This document shows positions 7,461-14,609 of a DNA stretch of 15,117 nucleotides, piece after piece. The notes under the pieces are model-generated. The model did no database searches and had not been told where the DNA came from. It worked only from the letters and a program-made list of their open reading frames with translations. Position numbers and translations under genes: made by a program. This stretch comes from an uncultured Phycisphaerae bacterium (GTDB lineage: Bacteria > Planctomycetota > Phycisphaerae > Sedimentisphaerales > Anaerohalosphaeraceae), in NCBI GenBank assembly GCA_937995495.1, contig CALKKA010000108.1, forward strand, positions 1 through 15,117, in the 5' to 3' direction. Each line of letters starts with the position of its first letter. The first letter of the stretch is position 1.

Positions 7461-7829
7461 CTAAAGTATGATGCTTTTATGCCGATGGCTGTGGCATTCG
7501 ATGTTAACGGCCACTGGCAGTGATGCAATATGACAGGGTGCGGTTTCAATGCAGACCGCCAGCGCCGTCGTGTCACCGCCCAGGCCCTGCGGCCCTATAC
7601 CTGTAGCGTTGACGGCTGCCAACAGGTCTTTTTCCATCTGTGCATAAAACGCATCTGTATGGAACTCACCGATACAGCGCAGGAGTGATTTCTTGCTGAG
7701 AAGACAGGAGGTCTCAACATTCCCTCCGATGCCAACGCCGACGACAAATGGGGGACAGGCGTATCCGCAACCAATGCAAAGCTGTTCGACGGCATTAATA
7801 ATCTGTTCAAATGCTATCGTTCGAATCAG
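7461..7829 (-). pseudogene. C-terminal fragment of class I (Fe-S) fumarate hydratase / tartrate dehydratase alpha subunit
   Basis: The frame from 7841 to TAG at 7461-7463 has no internal stop and encodes the last 40% or so of a FumA/TtdA alpha subunit, which is normally about 280-300 residues. Recognisable blocks are ACPPFVVGVGIGGNVET, LLSKKSLLRCIG, ATGIGPQGLGGDTTALAV and ETAPCHIASLPVAVNIEC. The Cys before PP is a likely Fe-S ligand. In this frame an in-frame TGA sits at 7842-7844, inside the end of the propeller gene, and no ATG, GTG or TTG lies before the conserved blocks; CTG at 7829 and ATT codons are the only candidates. The N-terminal half is not elsewhere in the window, and no beta subunit follows. 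I read it as a remnant fused by deletion to the 3' end of the propeller gene. An assembly join is possible. Confidence 0.8.
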
Positions 7830-10006
7830 GGAATCGTCACCTCATAGGTTTTGTATCGTGTGTTCTGCAGGTCATCCGCAACCGAAAAAGCGATGACATG
7901 GTCACCGGAATCCAAGCCTTCAATCCGGATTGTAAAGGCCTCAGATAGTGTATCATAGACCAGGTCGTCCGGCATGGCCGTGATCCATTTTTCGTTACTG
8001 TCAACGGTATATCGCACAGAACCTAAGACAGAAAAGGCGTCTTCAATGAGCATCTCGGCGGTAACATTACCGTCTTCGACAAGCAAGTGGGCCCATTTAA
8101 TTTCGGGGGGGCTGTTATCATTCACAAAGACATCGCTGATGCGGGATCCGGTCAGCGCTGTTTCAGGTGTATTGCTTTTACGGTCATTCGCAGTTACGCG
8201 CACTTCATAACGTCCATCTTCAACGGTCCGGCCATCCCACGCAAATTTCGGCTTATCCAACGCGTCCTTAAGCGGAATCCAACCGGCTCGACCGGCTCGG
8301 CGAAACTCAAGCGTGTATTCGAGTTGATCCTTGTTGTCATCCTTAGCAGTAAACGTGATCTCGATCACATAAGGCTTTTTCTTATCGCGTGAGCGCTCAG
8401 CCTTAATCGCAACAACATTCGGCGCCAGATTCGGAATCACATGTGCAGCCGTAACCTGCCGAACCACCGGGGTTGCATTGGTCTCAGCGCCGCTAAGCAG
8501 GGTCAATCGATATTGGCAGAACCGTGCAACGGGACAAGCCAGAACGGTTGCCTCTGTAAGAACCACCGGCTCACTCCAGTCAGAGAATGTCGCATCGTTC
8601 GGGTCCTTGACATTACCGCTGCGACAAGCCATTTTGATTTGGCAACCGTCCGGAACGTCAGCCTCGACCTGCAACTTACCCCAGCGGGCGGGTTGACCGG
8701 CATCGATCAGCGGCGAGTCGAATGTCCCTTTAGCTTCCAGCGCCTTATCCAACCGCACCAAACGAGCGGGATTGGACAGTCCAAGATAAATCGCTCCGTC
8801 AACCTTTACAGCAGAGGTGATCTGGGAGGACCTCTTATCTTCAAAAACAATGGCCTTCTGCTCCGTCTGGGAATCAATGCTGAAGAACTGGCCCTTGTTT
8901 CCTGTCCCGAGCCACAATGTGCCGTCGGTTTGAAGCAGTGAATACAACACCGCGATCTCGCTGAAGATGTCCGTCACAAAACCATCGGGAGTAATTCGAT
9001 AGACATGCCCGGCGATCTTAGCGATCGGCGGCAACGGCGCTTCCGGCACAGGCTTTTCTTTTTTCTCTTCTTTTTCTTTGTCACTGTTGGCAGTATTGAG
9101 CGAATCTGCTGCGGGAGAGGCCTCGCTTTCATCGCTGTCGTCAGGCCGACCGGGCTTTTTCTTAAAAGAAAGACCGGAGGCCTTAAGCTGCATTTGGGCG
9201 GCCTGCGCACTGGTCGAAACGGCATAGACAACACCGGACTCGTCAACCAGAATCGCAGGCACTTCATTTTGTTCTGAATCATAAAGAATACTCGCACGCT
9301 TGGTCGCGGGATCGATCTTGTAAACCAGCCCCCTCTCATCACTGCCCGCATAGACCATGCCATCATGAACCGCTAATGAAAGGATGCTTTTATCCTTGGC
9401 CTCATACACAATCTCAGAATTCTGACAGAACGGGTCAAGCCGAAAAACAAGCCCTTCCGGACCGGTGCCCAAATAGATGTTGTCATCCTGGTCGGTGGCA
9501 ATCGCGAAGATGTACTGCACACGATCATCTTCAAATACAACCTCCGGCTCTTGGGCTAATCGCACCAACTTGCCCGCTTGACCGCTGACGCCAATCAGCA
9601 GACGGCCTGCAACATCCAGCGCCATAGCAAAGACATGTTCATTGCGTATGGAAGAATCGGATAATTCATTAAAGTCCGCTGGTTGGATCGGATAGATCTG
9701 CTCAACTTCTTCGTCTGCATAGCGAATCACCCCCGCGTCCGGACCGGTCCCTAAATACAACGCACCCTCAGCGTCCGACACGATTGAATGAACGGACCAG
9801 GCATCATCAAGCAACGCACCACAATCTATCGCTGTACTCCGCTGCGCCAATCGCAGTGTTCCCCCTGAATCCACAACCACTTTGTCCGTTTCGCCTTGGA
9901 TGAAATCCGTGCCGGCCTGGTGCCGGGTAATCACCGTTGTTACTGCCACTGTCATTGCCGAAGCCCACAAAAACATTCCTGATGTCAAAAGCCATTTATT
10001 TCTCAC
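7826..10006 (-). CDS. Exported beta-propeller protein with C-terminal Ig/FnIII-like region
   Basis: A 726-residue protein with an N-terminal hydrophobic signal or anchor (about 4-25). Residues 60-420 carry repeated blade-like units of the form IYLGTG, VYAGSD and LWLGTG followed by a short strand and Arg/Lys-Leu/Ile-Asp, as in WD40/NHL-type propellers. A charged, disordered insert (about 285-330, rich in Asp, Ser, Glu, Lys and Pro) splits the propeller. The C-terminal 300 residues are strand-rich and resemble Ig/FnIII folds (for example DGRYEVRVTANDR and GDHVIAFSVADD). No catalytic motif is visible, so a binding or scaffold role outside the membrane is likely. The start is GTG at 10006, with AGGGA 5 nt upstream. 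It lies 21 nt after the S55-like gene, so they probably form one operon and may act together. Confidence 0.75.
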   Translation of the reverse strand: MRNKWLLTSGMFLWASAMTVAVTTVITRHQAGTDFIQGETDKVVVDSGGTLRLAQRSTAIDCGALLDDAWSVHSIVSDAEGALYLGTGPDAGVIRYADEEVEQIYPIQPADFNELSDSSIRNEHVFAMALDVAGRLLIGVSGQAGKLVRLAQEPEVVFEDDRVQYIFAIATDQDDNIYLGTGPEGLVFRLDPFCQNSEIVYEAKDKSILSLAVHDGMVYAGSDERGLVYKIDPATKRASILYDSEQNEVPAILVDESGVVYAVSTSAQAAQMQLKASGLSFKKKPGRPDDSDESEASPAADSLNTANSDKEKEEKKEKPVPEAPLPPIAKIAGHVYRITPDGFVTDIFSEIAVLYSLLQTDGTLWLGTGNKGQFFSIDSQTEQKAIVFEDKRSSQITSAVKVDGAIYLGLSNPARLVRLDKALEAKGTFDSPLIDAGQPARWGKLQVEADVPDGCQIKMACRSGNVKDPNDATFSDWSEPVVLTEATVLACPVARFCQYRLTLLSGAETNATPVVRQVTAAHVIPNLAPNVVAIKAERSRDKKKPYVIEITFTAKDDNKDQLEYTLEFRRAGRAGWIPLKDALDKPKFAWDGRTVEDGRYEVRVTANDRKSNTPETALTGSRISDVFVNDNSPPEIKWAHLLVEDGNVTAEMLIEDAFSVLGSVRYTVDSNEKWITAMPDDLVYDTLSEAFTIRIEGLDSGDHVIAFSVADDLQNTRYKTYEVTIP

Positions 10007-10027
10007 AGTATTCCCTATCTTCTGCCA

Positions 10028-11821
10028 TTATTGTTTGACTGTAATTTCAATTTCTGCTGAACCCTGAACGATCATGTCCATGCCAATGTGATTCTCTACC
10101 CAGGCCTTATAGGCTTCCAGCGGCTGCAACCGCTTACTATCCTGCATCAAAAGTGTCTTCGTACCCGGCAATTGGCCCAGTTCGTGCTGGCGAATCACCA
10201 CTCCCGATGCAGGCGTTTCCATCACTGCATACAGCCGGTCCCGACGGCATCCCAAGAGTGTGTTCAGGGCTGTTTTAAGTGAGTTCAAATCGACAGCACG
10301 AAATTTCTGCGGTGCCATCTTCGAAACGAAAGACTGGTAATCATCCGCTCCTAAGATCTTTACCTTGTAGTTCCCAGGCGCCAGTGTTTTAGGAATCTCC
10401 AAACTGATCGTTACAGATTGCTCTTCTAAGCGATACGATCTGAGGGTGACCGAGGCGGTTAACGTCTGTCCCGGATAGACATCGGTCCGGTTCACATCAA
10501 CGGCCCAGACAGAAGCTGTTTTGTTTACCGGTTCCATAATCATCTTCACATCAACCGAATGGATGTTGACCTCTTCGAAAGGATTGTTCATCAATAAGCT
10601 CACCGCAGAATAAAAATCCCGGCCCATCTCTGAGGTTTGCCGGTCGGAGGAAGTATTATCAATGACGATGGACTCACCACCGGGAAGAGTAACCTGCCCT
10701 GAATAGCGGATCGTATGCTCCAACGGCATGGGGCCCTGCATATTCGCCGCTCCATCCAGTACAACCTGAAGAATCATCGGAGTCACCGACTGATCGACTG
10801 CCAGGTAACAGTCATAGATGCGGCTCTTGGGGTCGTTGTATCGGTCCACTTCAATGCGCAATGGAAGCGTTTTAGGCATCTGGCCGATCGTTCCCCGGAC
10901 GCCACTGGCCTGATCAAAACAGAGAGTGCCCGAAACGGGTCCTGGCGAGGAAAGCTTAAATGAACTTTTTCGACTGGCTACAACCGTGTGAATCACACCG
11001 GTCGCCATGGGCAAGTCAATGGCCCCCTGACCCTTGTATTGATGCCCGAAACCATAGACCTGGTCACCGACAACCTCGGTGACGGTTCCGGTCGCTGCTA
11101 AAGAGATATCCCCGCCGCAAAACACTAGGGACAACACGCTTCCCCGTTCATAATCCCCGACTTCCTCAAAAGATCGGCTCGGAAGCAACCCCGACGCCGC
11201 AACGGGCAGAAATCCCATGCCCTTTAGGGCATAGTCGTGTTCCTGGAGAACCTGACCCGGCAAGGAGCTGGAAAGCGGCAAAAGCATCCGTGAATCCTGA
11301 TGCTGGTTTTGTAACTCTCCGACGGATTGCTGATAATAGGATTCTAAATTCAGCGGCTGTGAAAAATCAAATCCGGACGCCCTCATATCGTTTGCCGAAA
11401 TGGAAGGCTCCACGCTACCGACTTCAAGCATGTCCTTGATCGGACGCACCAGATAAAGGGCATCCAATGATCCATCCCACCCCGCAGCCAAGGCCCCGGC
11501 GAGCCGTCCATCAATAAAAACTGAAGATCCGCTACAGCCATGAACGGCACTGCTGTGCTGAAACCGCTTATCCGTTCCCAAAACAAGGATCATATCCTGT
11601 CCCGGTTTGGCTCCTCGCACCACACTGAGGATTTTAAGACCGAATTTTTCTATTTCTGTCCCCGAAAACACACTCAGACAATAGGCCTCCATGTCGGGAC
11701 GGATTTCATCAATTCCAATATACCCGGAGGTGTCCAGCGAAAAACCCGCCGCAGAAAGGGTTAGAGCCAAAGTCAGCAATATGATGAGGGAAGAGGATGT
11801 CGAAGCTCCGTATTTTATCAT
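10028..11821 (-). CDS. Exported SpoIVB-like (peptidase family S55) domain protein
   Basis: A 597-residue protein with a signal peptide (about 1-26). Residues 34-115 match the S55 opening: IDEIRPDMEAYCLSVFSGTEIE, then a GQDMILVLG strand, then GCSGSSVFIDGRLAGALAAGW. Ser97 in GCSGS is the expected nucleophile (SpoIVB has GxSGSP); the following Pro is replaced by Ser100. Further on, GFGHQYKGQGAIDLPMA carries His260 where relatives have a GHPF-type motif. The C-terminal half (about 400-597) is strand-rich and unassigned. SpoIVB itself cleaves a sporulation signal protein, but non-sporulating Planctomycetota carry S55 proteins of unknown substrate. Whether this one is active is uncertain. ATG at 11821 is preceded by AGGAAGAG. 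The propeller gene follows by 21 nt. Confidence 0.82.
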   Translation of the reverse strand: MIKYGASTSSSLIILLTLALTLSAAGFSLDTSGYIGIDEIRPDMEAYCLSVFSGTEIEKFGLKILSVVRGAKPGQDMILVLGTDKRFQHSSAVHGCSGSSVFIDGRLAGALAAGWDGSLDALYLVRPIKDMLEVGSVEPSISANDMRASGFDFSQPLNLESYYQQSVGELQNQHQDSRMLLPLSSSLPGQVLQEHDYALKGMGFLPVAASGLLPSRSFEEVGDYERGSVLSLVFCGGDISLAATGTVTEVVGDQVYGFGHQYKGQGAIDLPMATGVIHTVVASRKSSFKLSSPGPVSGTLCFDQASGVRGTIGQMPKTLPLRIEVDRYNDPKSRIYDCYLAVDQSVTPMILQVVLDGAANMQGPMPLEHTIRYSGQVTLPGGESIVIDNTSSDRQTSEMGRDFYSAVSLLMNNPFEEVNIHSVDVKMIMEPVNKTASVWAVDVNRTDVYPGQTLTASVTLRSYRLEEQSVTISLEIPKTLAPGNYKVKILGADDYQSFVSKMAPQKFRAVDLNSLKTALNTLLGCRRDRLYAVMETPASGVVIRQHELGQLPGTKTLLMQDSKRLQPLEAYKAWVENHIGMDMIVQGSAEIEITVKQ

Positions 11822-11875
11822 GTACTCTTCCTGTGCTTGTGTGCCGATTTAAGACTCTTTGGTTCAAAAGTGTGT

Positions 11876-11904
11876 AGTATCACCAAACAATGATTGCAAG
11901 TCAA
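11876..11904 (-). promoter_or_regulatory. Predicted promoter of the S55-propeller operon
   Basis: On the minus strand TTGACT (11904-11899) and GATACT (11881-11876) are 17 nt apart. The start would be near 11869, about 48 nt before the ATG. Its -35 touches that of the divergent promoter. Confidence 0.5.
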
Positions 11905-11922
11905 GGCTATTTCCCTTACAAT
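11894..11922 (+). promoter_or_regulatory. Predicted promoter of the TPR-pseudouridine synthase operon
   Basis: TTGCAA (11894-11899) and TACAAT (11917-11922) are 17 nt apart. The start would fall near 11929, giving a leader of about 86 nt before the ATG at 12015. Confidence 0.55.
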
Positions 11923-11928
11923 GCCGGC

Positions 11929-11970
11929 CCTGTTTATACAGGAAACGGCTTTCAGAATCCATGAAAGCTG
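11929..11970 (+). promoter_or_regulatory. Two hairpins in the leader of the TPR gene
   Basis: CCTGT/ACAGG (11929-11933 with 11938-11942, loop TTAT) begins at the predicted transcript start. CGGCTTTCA (11946-11954) pairs with TGAAAGCTG (11962-11970), nine pairs including one G-U, with a 7-nt loop. Neither has a T-run, so these are not intrinsic terminators. They could stabilise the mRNA, or the first could be an operator. Confidence 0.35.
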
Positions 11971-12014
11971 ATTACAGGCACAAACAAGAATATTTTGGAT
12001 AGAAAGGTTGTTCA

Positions 12015-12860
12015 ATGGATTCTCAACACCGTCATGAGTTAAAAACGAATGAACTGGCTGAGGGATTAAAACATCTGCCCGGGCTTCTCAAAGATAATGC
12101 AAATACCATTATCGGTATCATCCTGATTGGCGTCGCTCTGATCACTTGGCCGATGTTTAACAAGATGTCACGCCAGAAGGATATTGCCGAGCAGACGGAG
12201 ATAACGCAATCCATCCAGATGATGGACCAGGATGTCTATGCTGTTTTACAGGCCCCGGCTGATGATATGCTGGCAAAAAGTGAGGCGCTGGATGCACTGC
12301 TGGTCAACGCGGACGCCCTGGTGGAAAAGGTATCTGGGATCGACAATCGCAACCTGGCCGCCCTGGCTCAGATCAAAGCCGCACAGGCCATCCGAACAGA
12401 ACTTCATCTTCGCCAGGAAGTCGATGCCGACATGCTGGAACGCCAGATTCAAAAGGCCCAAAACGCTTATCAGGAAGCCCTCAGCTCAGCTAATACCCCT
12501 ACGCTCACAGCGATGGCTAAATTTGGATTAGCGCTTTGCTCTGAAGAACTGGGACAAACGGATCAGGCAGCAGAACTCTATCAGCAGATTGCTGGGGATG
12601 AAAATTACAAGGCCACCGTCTTTCCCACACAGGCCCAACGCCGTCTGGATACCCTCTCCGATAACACAGAAGTCTTTAACTTCGCGGCTGTTCCGGTCGT
12701 GATCGAAGAAGAAGTGGTCGACACTGAAGAAGTCGTCGAACCAACGGCCGTAGAAATGATCGAACCCGCCGCTGAAACAATCGTAACGGAATCCGCGGAA
12801 AAAACCGATGCCGAGCAACCTGTTGAAGAAACAGCCGAACCGCAAGCGGAAATGCCGTAA
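12015..12860 (+). CDS. Membrane-anchored tetratricopeptide-repeat protein with acidic tail
   Basis: A 281-residue protein: a charged cytosolic N-terminus, one membrane helix (about 31-47, IIGIILIGVALITW), helical repeats (about 80-215) including a clear TPR (AMAKFGLALCSEELGQTDQA onwards), then a low-complexity tail of about 55 residues rich in Glu, Val, Pro and Ala. One N-terminal helix plus TPRs is the layout of YfgM-like proteins, which associate with the SecYEG translocon and periplasmic chaperones; sequence similarity to YfgM itself is not evident, so that role is only a suggestion. AGAAAGG lies 7 nt before the ATG. The pseudouridine synthase begins 8 nt downstream, indicating one operon. 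Confidence 0.72.
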   Translation: MDSQHRHELKTNELAEGLKHLPGLLKDNANTIIGIILIGVALITWPMFNKMSRQKDIAEQTEITQSIQMMDQDVYAVLQAPADDMLAKSEALDALLVNADALVEKVSGIDNRNLAALAQIKAAQAIRTELHLRQEVDADMLERQIQKAQNAYQEALSSANTPTLTAMAKFGLALCSEELGQTDQAAELYQQIAGDENYKATVFPTQAQRRLDTLSDNTEVFNFAAVPVVIEEEVVDTEEVVEPTAVEMIEPAAETIVTESAEKTDAEQPVEETAEPQAEMP

Positions 12861-12868
12861 CCATTGTC

Positions 12869-13951
12869 ATGGGCGAATTTAAAGAGAACCACCCCGTCGG
12901 CACGGATGTTAACCCCGGTGATGCGCCCTCAGAAGAAGCCGTCTTCGATCTGGAAAACAATCTCACCGAGGACCAGGCCGATGAACTGGTCGGACAACGC
13001 CTGCGTTTTCATGTAGGCGTCAATCTCAAATTCAATCGACTTGATAAATATCTATGTGGTCGATTTAGCTGTTTTAGCCGGACTCGCCTTCAAAAACTCA
13101 TCAAAGAGCAGGGGGTCAATGTCAACGGTCGTCCTGCCAAAACCAGCCACAAACTGCAGGCGGGCGATGAAATTGACTTGATTCTGCCTGCCAAAGAAGT
13201 GCGCGAATTGATCCCTGAGGACATTCCGATCGATGTACTTTATGAGGATGAAGATATGCTTGTCCTGAACAAGCAAACCAATCTCATTGTTCATCCGGCA
13301 CGCGGCTACAAAAGCGGCACGCTGGTCAACGGACTGGTCTATCATTTCCAGAACCTTTCATCCTGCCCGGATGACCTCCGGCCGGGCATCGTTCATCGGC
13401 TGGATCGCAACACGACCGGCTGCCTGGCGGTCGCCAAGAGCGATACATCGCATTGGAAGCTGTCCCGACAGTTCGCGGAGCGGACCACGAAGAAAACCTA
13501 CATCGCCATTGTTCATGGTGCGCCGGATCTGGATGCGGACTGCATCGACCAGCCACTGGGCGTCCATCCGACTGTTCGTGAAAAATATGCTGTTCGTTAC
13601 GATGACGGCAAGGAGGCGATCACCTTCTTTGAAGTGCTGGAACGGTTCCGGGGTTTCTCACTGCTGAAAGTTAATATCAAAACCGGCCGCACACATCAGA
13701 TTCGTGTCCATCTATCCTATCTGAAGCATTCTATCGTCGCCGATGACCTGTACGGCGGCAAAGTGGTCTATCCGTGGCAGATCGAAAATCGCGACTCTGC
13801 CCCAGAAGAACCGCTCATGGCCCGGTGCGCCCTGCACGCCTGGCGATTGGAGATCGACCACCCAAAGACAGATGAGCGAATGAAATTCGAGGCCCCCCTG
13901 CCGGCCGACATGCAAAACCTGCTGGATAACCTGCGTCAATATCGTGCCTAA
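12869..13951 (+). CDS. RluD-family pseudouridine synthase (S4 + PseudoU_synth_2)
   Basis: Isomerises uridine to pseudouridine in RNA, most probably 23S rRNA. Of 360 residues, the first 50 are an acidic extension that I do not recognise. An S4 RNA-binding domain follows (about 52-115, LDKYLCGRFSCFSRTRLQKLI). The catalytic domain then shows LNKQTNLIVHPARG, the signature GIVHRLDRNTTGCLAVAKS with catalytic Asp179, TYIAIVHG, and TGRTHQIRVHL. RluA, RluC and RluD share all of these; the S4 domain argues for RluC/RluD, and the exact rRNA site cannot be told. No ribosome site is visible before the ATG, but the TPR gene ends only 8 nt upstream, so translation is probably coupled. No clear terminator directly follows. 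Confidence 0.93.
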   Translation: MGEFKENHPVGTDVNPGDAPSEEAVFDLENNLTEDQADELVGQRLRFHVGVNLKFNRLDKYLCGRFSCFSRTRLQKLIKEQGVNVNGRPAKTSHKLQAGDEIDLILPAKEVRELIPEDIPIDVLYEDEDMLVLNKQTNLIVHPARGYKSGTLVNGLVYHFQNLSSCPDDLRPGIVHRLDRNTTGCLAVAKSDTSHWKLSRQFAERTTKKTYIAIVHGAPDLDADCIDQPLGVHPTVREKYAVRYDDGKEAITFFEVLERFRGFSLLKVNIKTGRTHQIRVHLSYLKHSIVADDLYGGKVVYPWQIENRDSAPEEPLMARCALHAWRLEIDHPKTDERMKFEAPLPADMQNLLDNLRQYRA

Positions 13952-14044
13952 CGACCTATTCTTTGACACATTCTCTTTGAAATACTCCGATCCGGCGAAG
14001 AAACACCCCGATAGAAAGAAAAATGTGACTTTGTGTGGAAATTT

Positions 14045-14069
14045 TAACTCTATTTAAATAATAGAGTTA
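14045..14069. repeat. 10-bp AT-rich inverted repeat
   Basis: TAACTCTATT (14045-14054) and AATAGAGTTA (14060-14069) are exact complements around the 5-nt loop TAAAT. Neither strand has a T-run after the stem. It lies 94 bp after the pseudouridine synthase gene and 33 bp before the -35 of the next promoter, so it could be a protein site or an mRNA 3'-end stabiliser. Confidence 0.5.
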
Positions 14070-14101
14070 TGGTCTAATTTCGAAAATTATTTCTTTTGTC
14101 G

Positions 14102-14129
14102 TTGCATCAGGCGGTAATGTGGGTATAAT
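14102..14129 (+). promoter_or_regulatory. Strong predicted promoter for a small RNA
   Basis: TTGCAT (14102-14107) and a perfect TATAAT (14124-14129) are 16 nt apart. The predicted start is G14135 or nearby. The next plus-strand gene is queA, 475 nt beyond and behind a terminator, so this promoter seems to serve the short intervening segment. Confidence 0.65.
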
Positions 14130-14134
14130 GAATA

Positions 14135-14266
14135 GCGTCATAATGCTCTTTTTCTTCTTATAGTAGTGGTAGTTCTTCGGAAGCTGGGACGACTTTTATA
14201 AACTTGATATTTTTTGATTTCAAATTCGACTCAGCAAGGTCGGTATCAGTGATGCCGGCCTTTTTT
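14135..14266 (+). ncRNA. Candidate structured small RNA, about 130 nt
   Basis: The segment between a consensus promoter and an intrinsic terminator can fold into successive helices: GCGT/ATGC with loop CATA (14135-14146); a pyrimidine-rich single strand (about 14146-14160); TTC/GAA closed by the stable cUUCGg tetraloop (14173-14182); GCTGGG-A-CGA with TCG-A-CTCAGC (14183-14192 with 14226-14235, one A-A mismatch and one G-U); then the terminator stem (14236-14262). The last three helices abut with no free bases between them. It carries no coding frame of note and matches neither SRP RNA, 6S RNA, tmRNA nor RNase P signatures that I know. The existence of the transcript is inferred. Confidence 0.5.
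14236..14266 (+). terminator. Strong intrinsic terminator
   Basis: AAGGTCGGTATC (14236-14247) pairs with GATGCCGGCCTT (14251-14262), 12 pairs with two G-U, loop AGT, followed by TTTTTT (14261-14266). The T-run is on the plus strand only, so it ends the candidate small RNA (or read-through from the pseudouridine synthase), not the minus-strand gene beyond it. Confidence 0.88.
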
Positions 14267-14282
14267 ATTGCGCTAGGTCATT

Positions 14283-14486
14283 TCAGGAAGCACGTTTGCG
14301 ATTGATTGTTACAAACGCTGCCAACAGGATATGCCGCAAGCGATCTGTGCTGAGTTTCTCCAGATAATCGGCCGAAAAATCCATCTTTATCGGCCCGTCA
14401 AAATTCAGCAACCGCCGAATGACTTCTCGCTTACCCATCGATGCAATCTTAGAACATGTTTTTTCAAATGAAAACCCGGCAGCCAT
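14283..14486 (-). CDS. Small conserved-looking protein of unknown function
   Basis: A 67-residue basic protein with no signal or membrane segment. It appears all-helical: a Lys/Arg-rich N-terminal half (MGKREVIRRLLNF), then SADYLEKLSTDRLRHILLAA. I have the impression of similar short helical proteins in Planctomycetota but can name no family. AAGGAGAG lies 6 nt before the ATG, one of the best ribosome sites in the window, which supports it being real. An internal Met at 17 could be an alternative start, but the ribosome site argues against it. It converges on the candidate small RNA and diverges from queA. Confidence 0.66.
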   Translation of the reverse strand: MAAGFSFEKTCSKIASMGKREVIRRLLNFDGPIKMDFSADYLEKLSTDRLRHILLAAFVTINRKRAS

Positions 14487-14609
14487 TTTCGCTCTCCTTA
14501 AAATATGACTCTGACACCCTGTGTATCGGAAAAAATCCGGGGGGCTTTAACCTTGCCTTTGAAAAATTTCATTTTGAAAAGCCTCTAAAACTCTGCTACT
14601 CTTTCCAAC

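Larger units (their letters stand above)
13952..14282. other. 331-bp gene-free region
   Basis: No open frame here looks like a gene. It holds a TTGACA at 13963-13968 with no convincing -10, a 10-bp palindrome at 14045-14069, and, on the plus strand, a promoter, a set of hairpins and an intrinsic terminator that together suggest a small RNA (separate entries). Confidence 0.7.

Noticed and set aside
7595..7896. Open frames on both strands around the fumarase remnant (7595-7810 minus, 7693-7896 plus)
   Set aside because: They are other frames of the remnant; only the frame ending at 7461 shows conserved protein sequence.
11818..12015. 65-codon minus-strand frame upstream of the S55-like gene
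   Set aside because: It covers the divergent promoter region, overlaps the S55 start in another frame, and has no ribosome site or recognisable content.
14143..14163. Short frame ATG-CTC-TTT-TTC-TTC-TTA-TAG, like a Phe-rich attenuator leader peptide
   Set aside because: No ribosome site, only about 7 nt after the predicted start, and no plus-strand amino-acid or tRNA-charging gene follows the terminator; pheT is far upstream.
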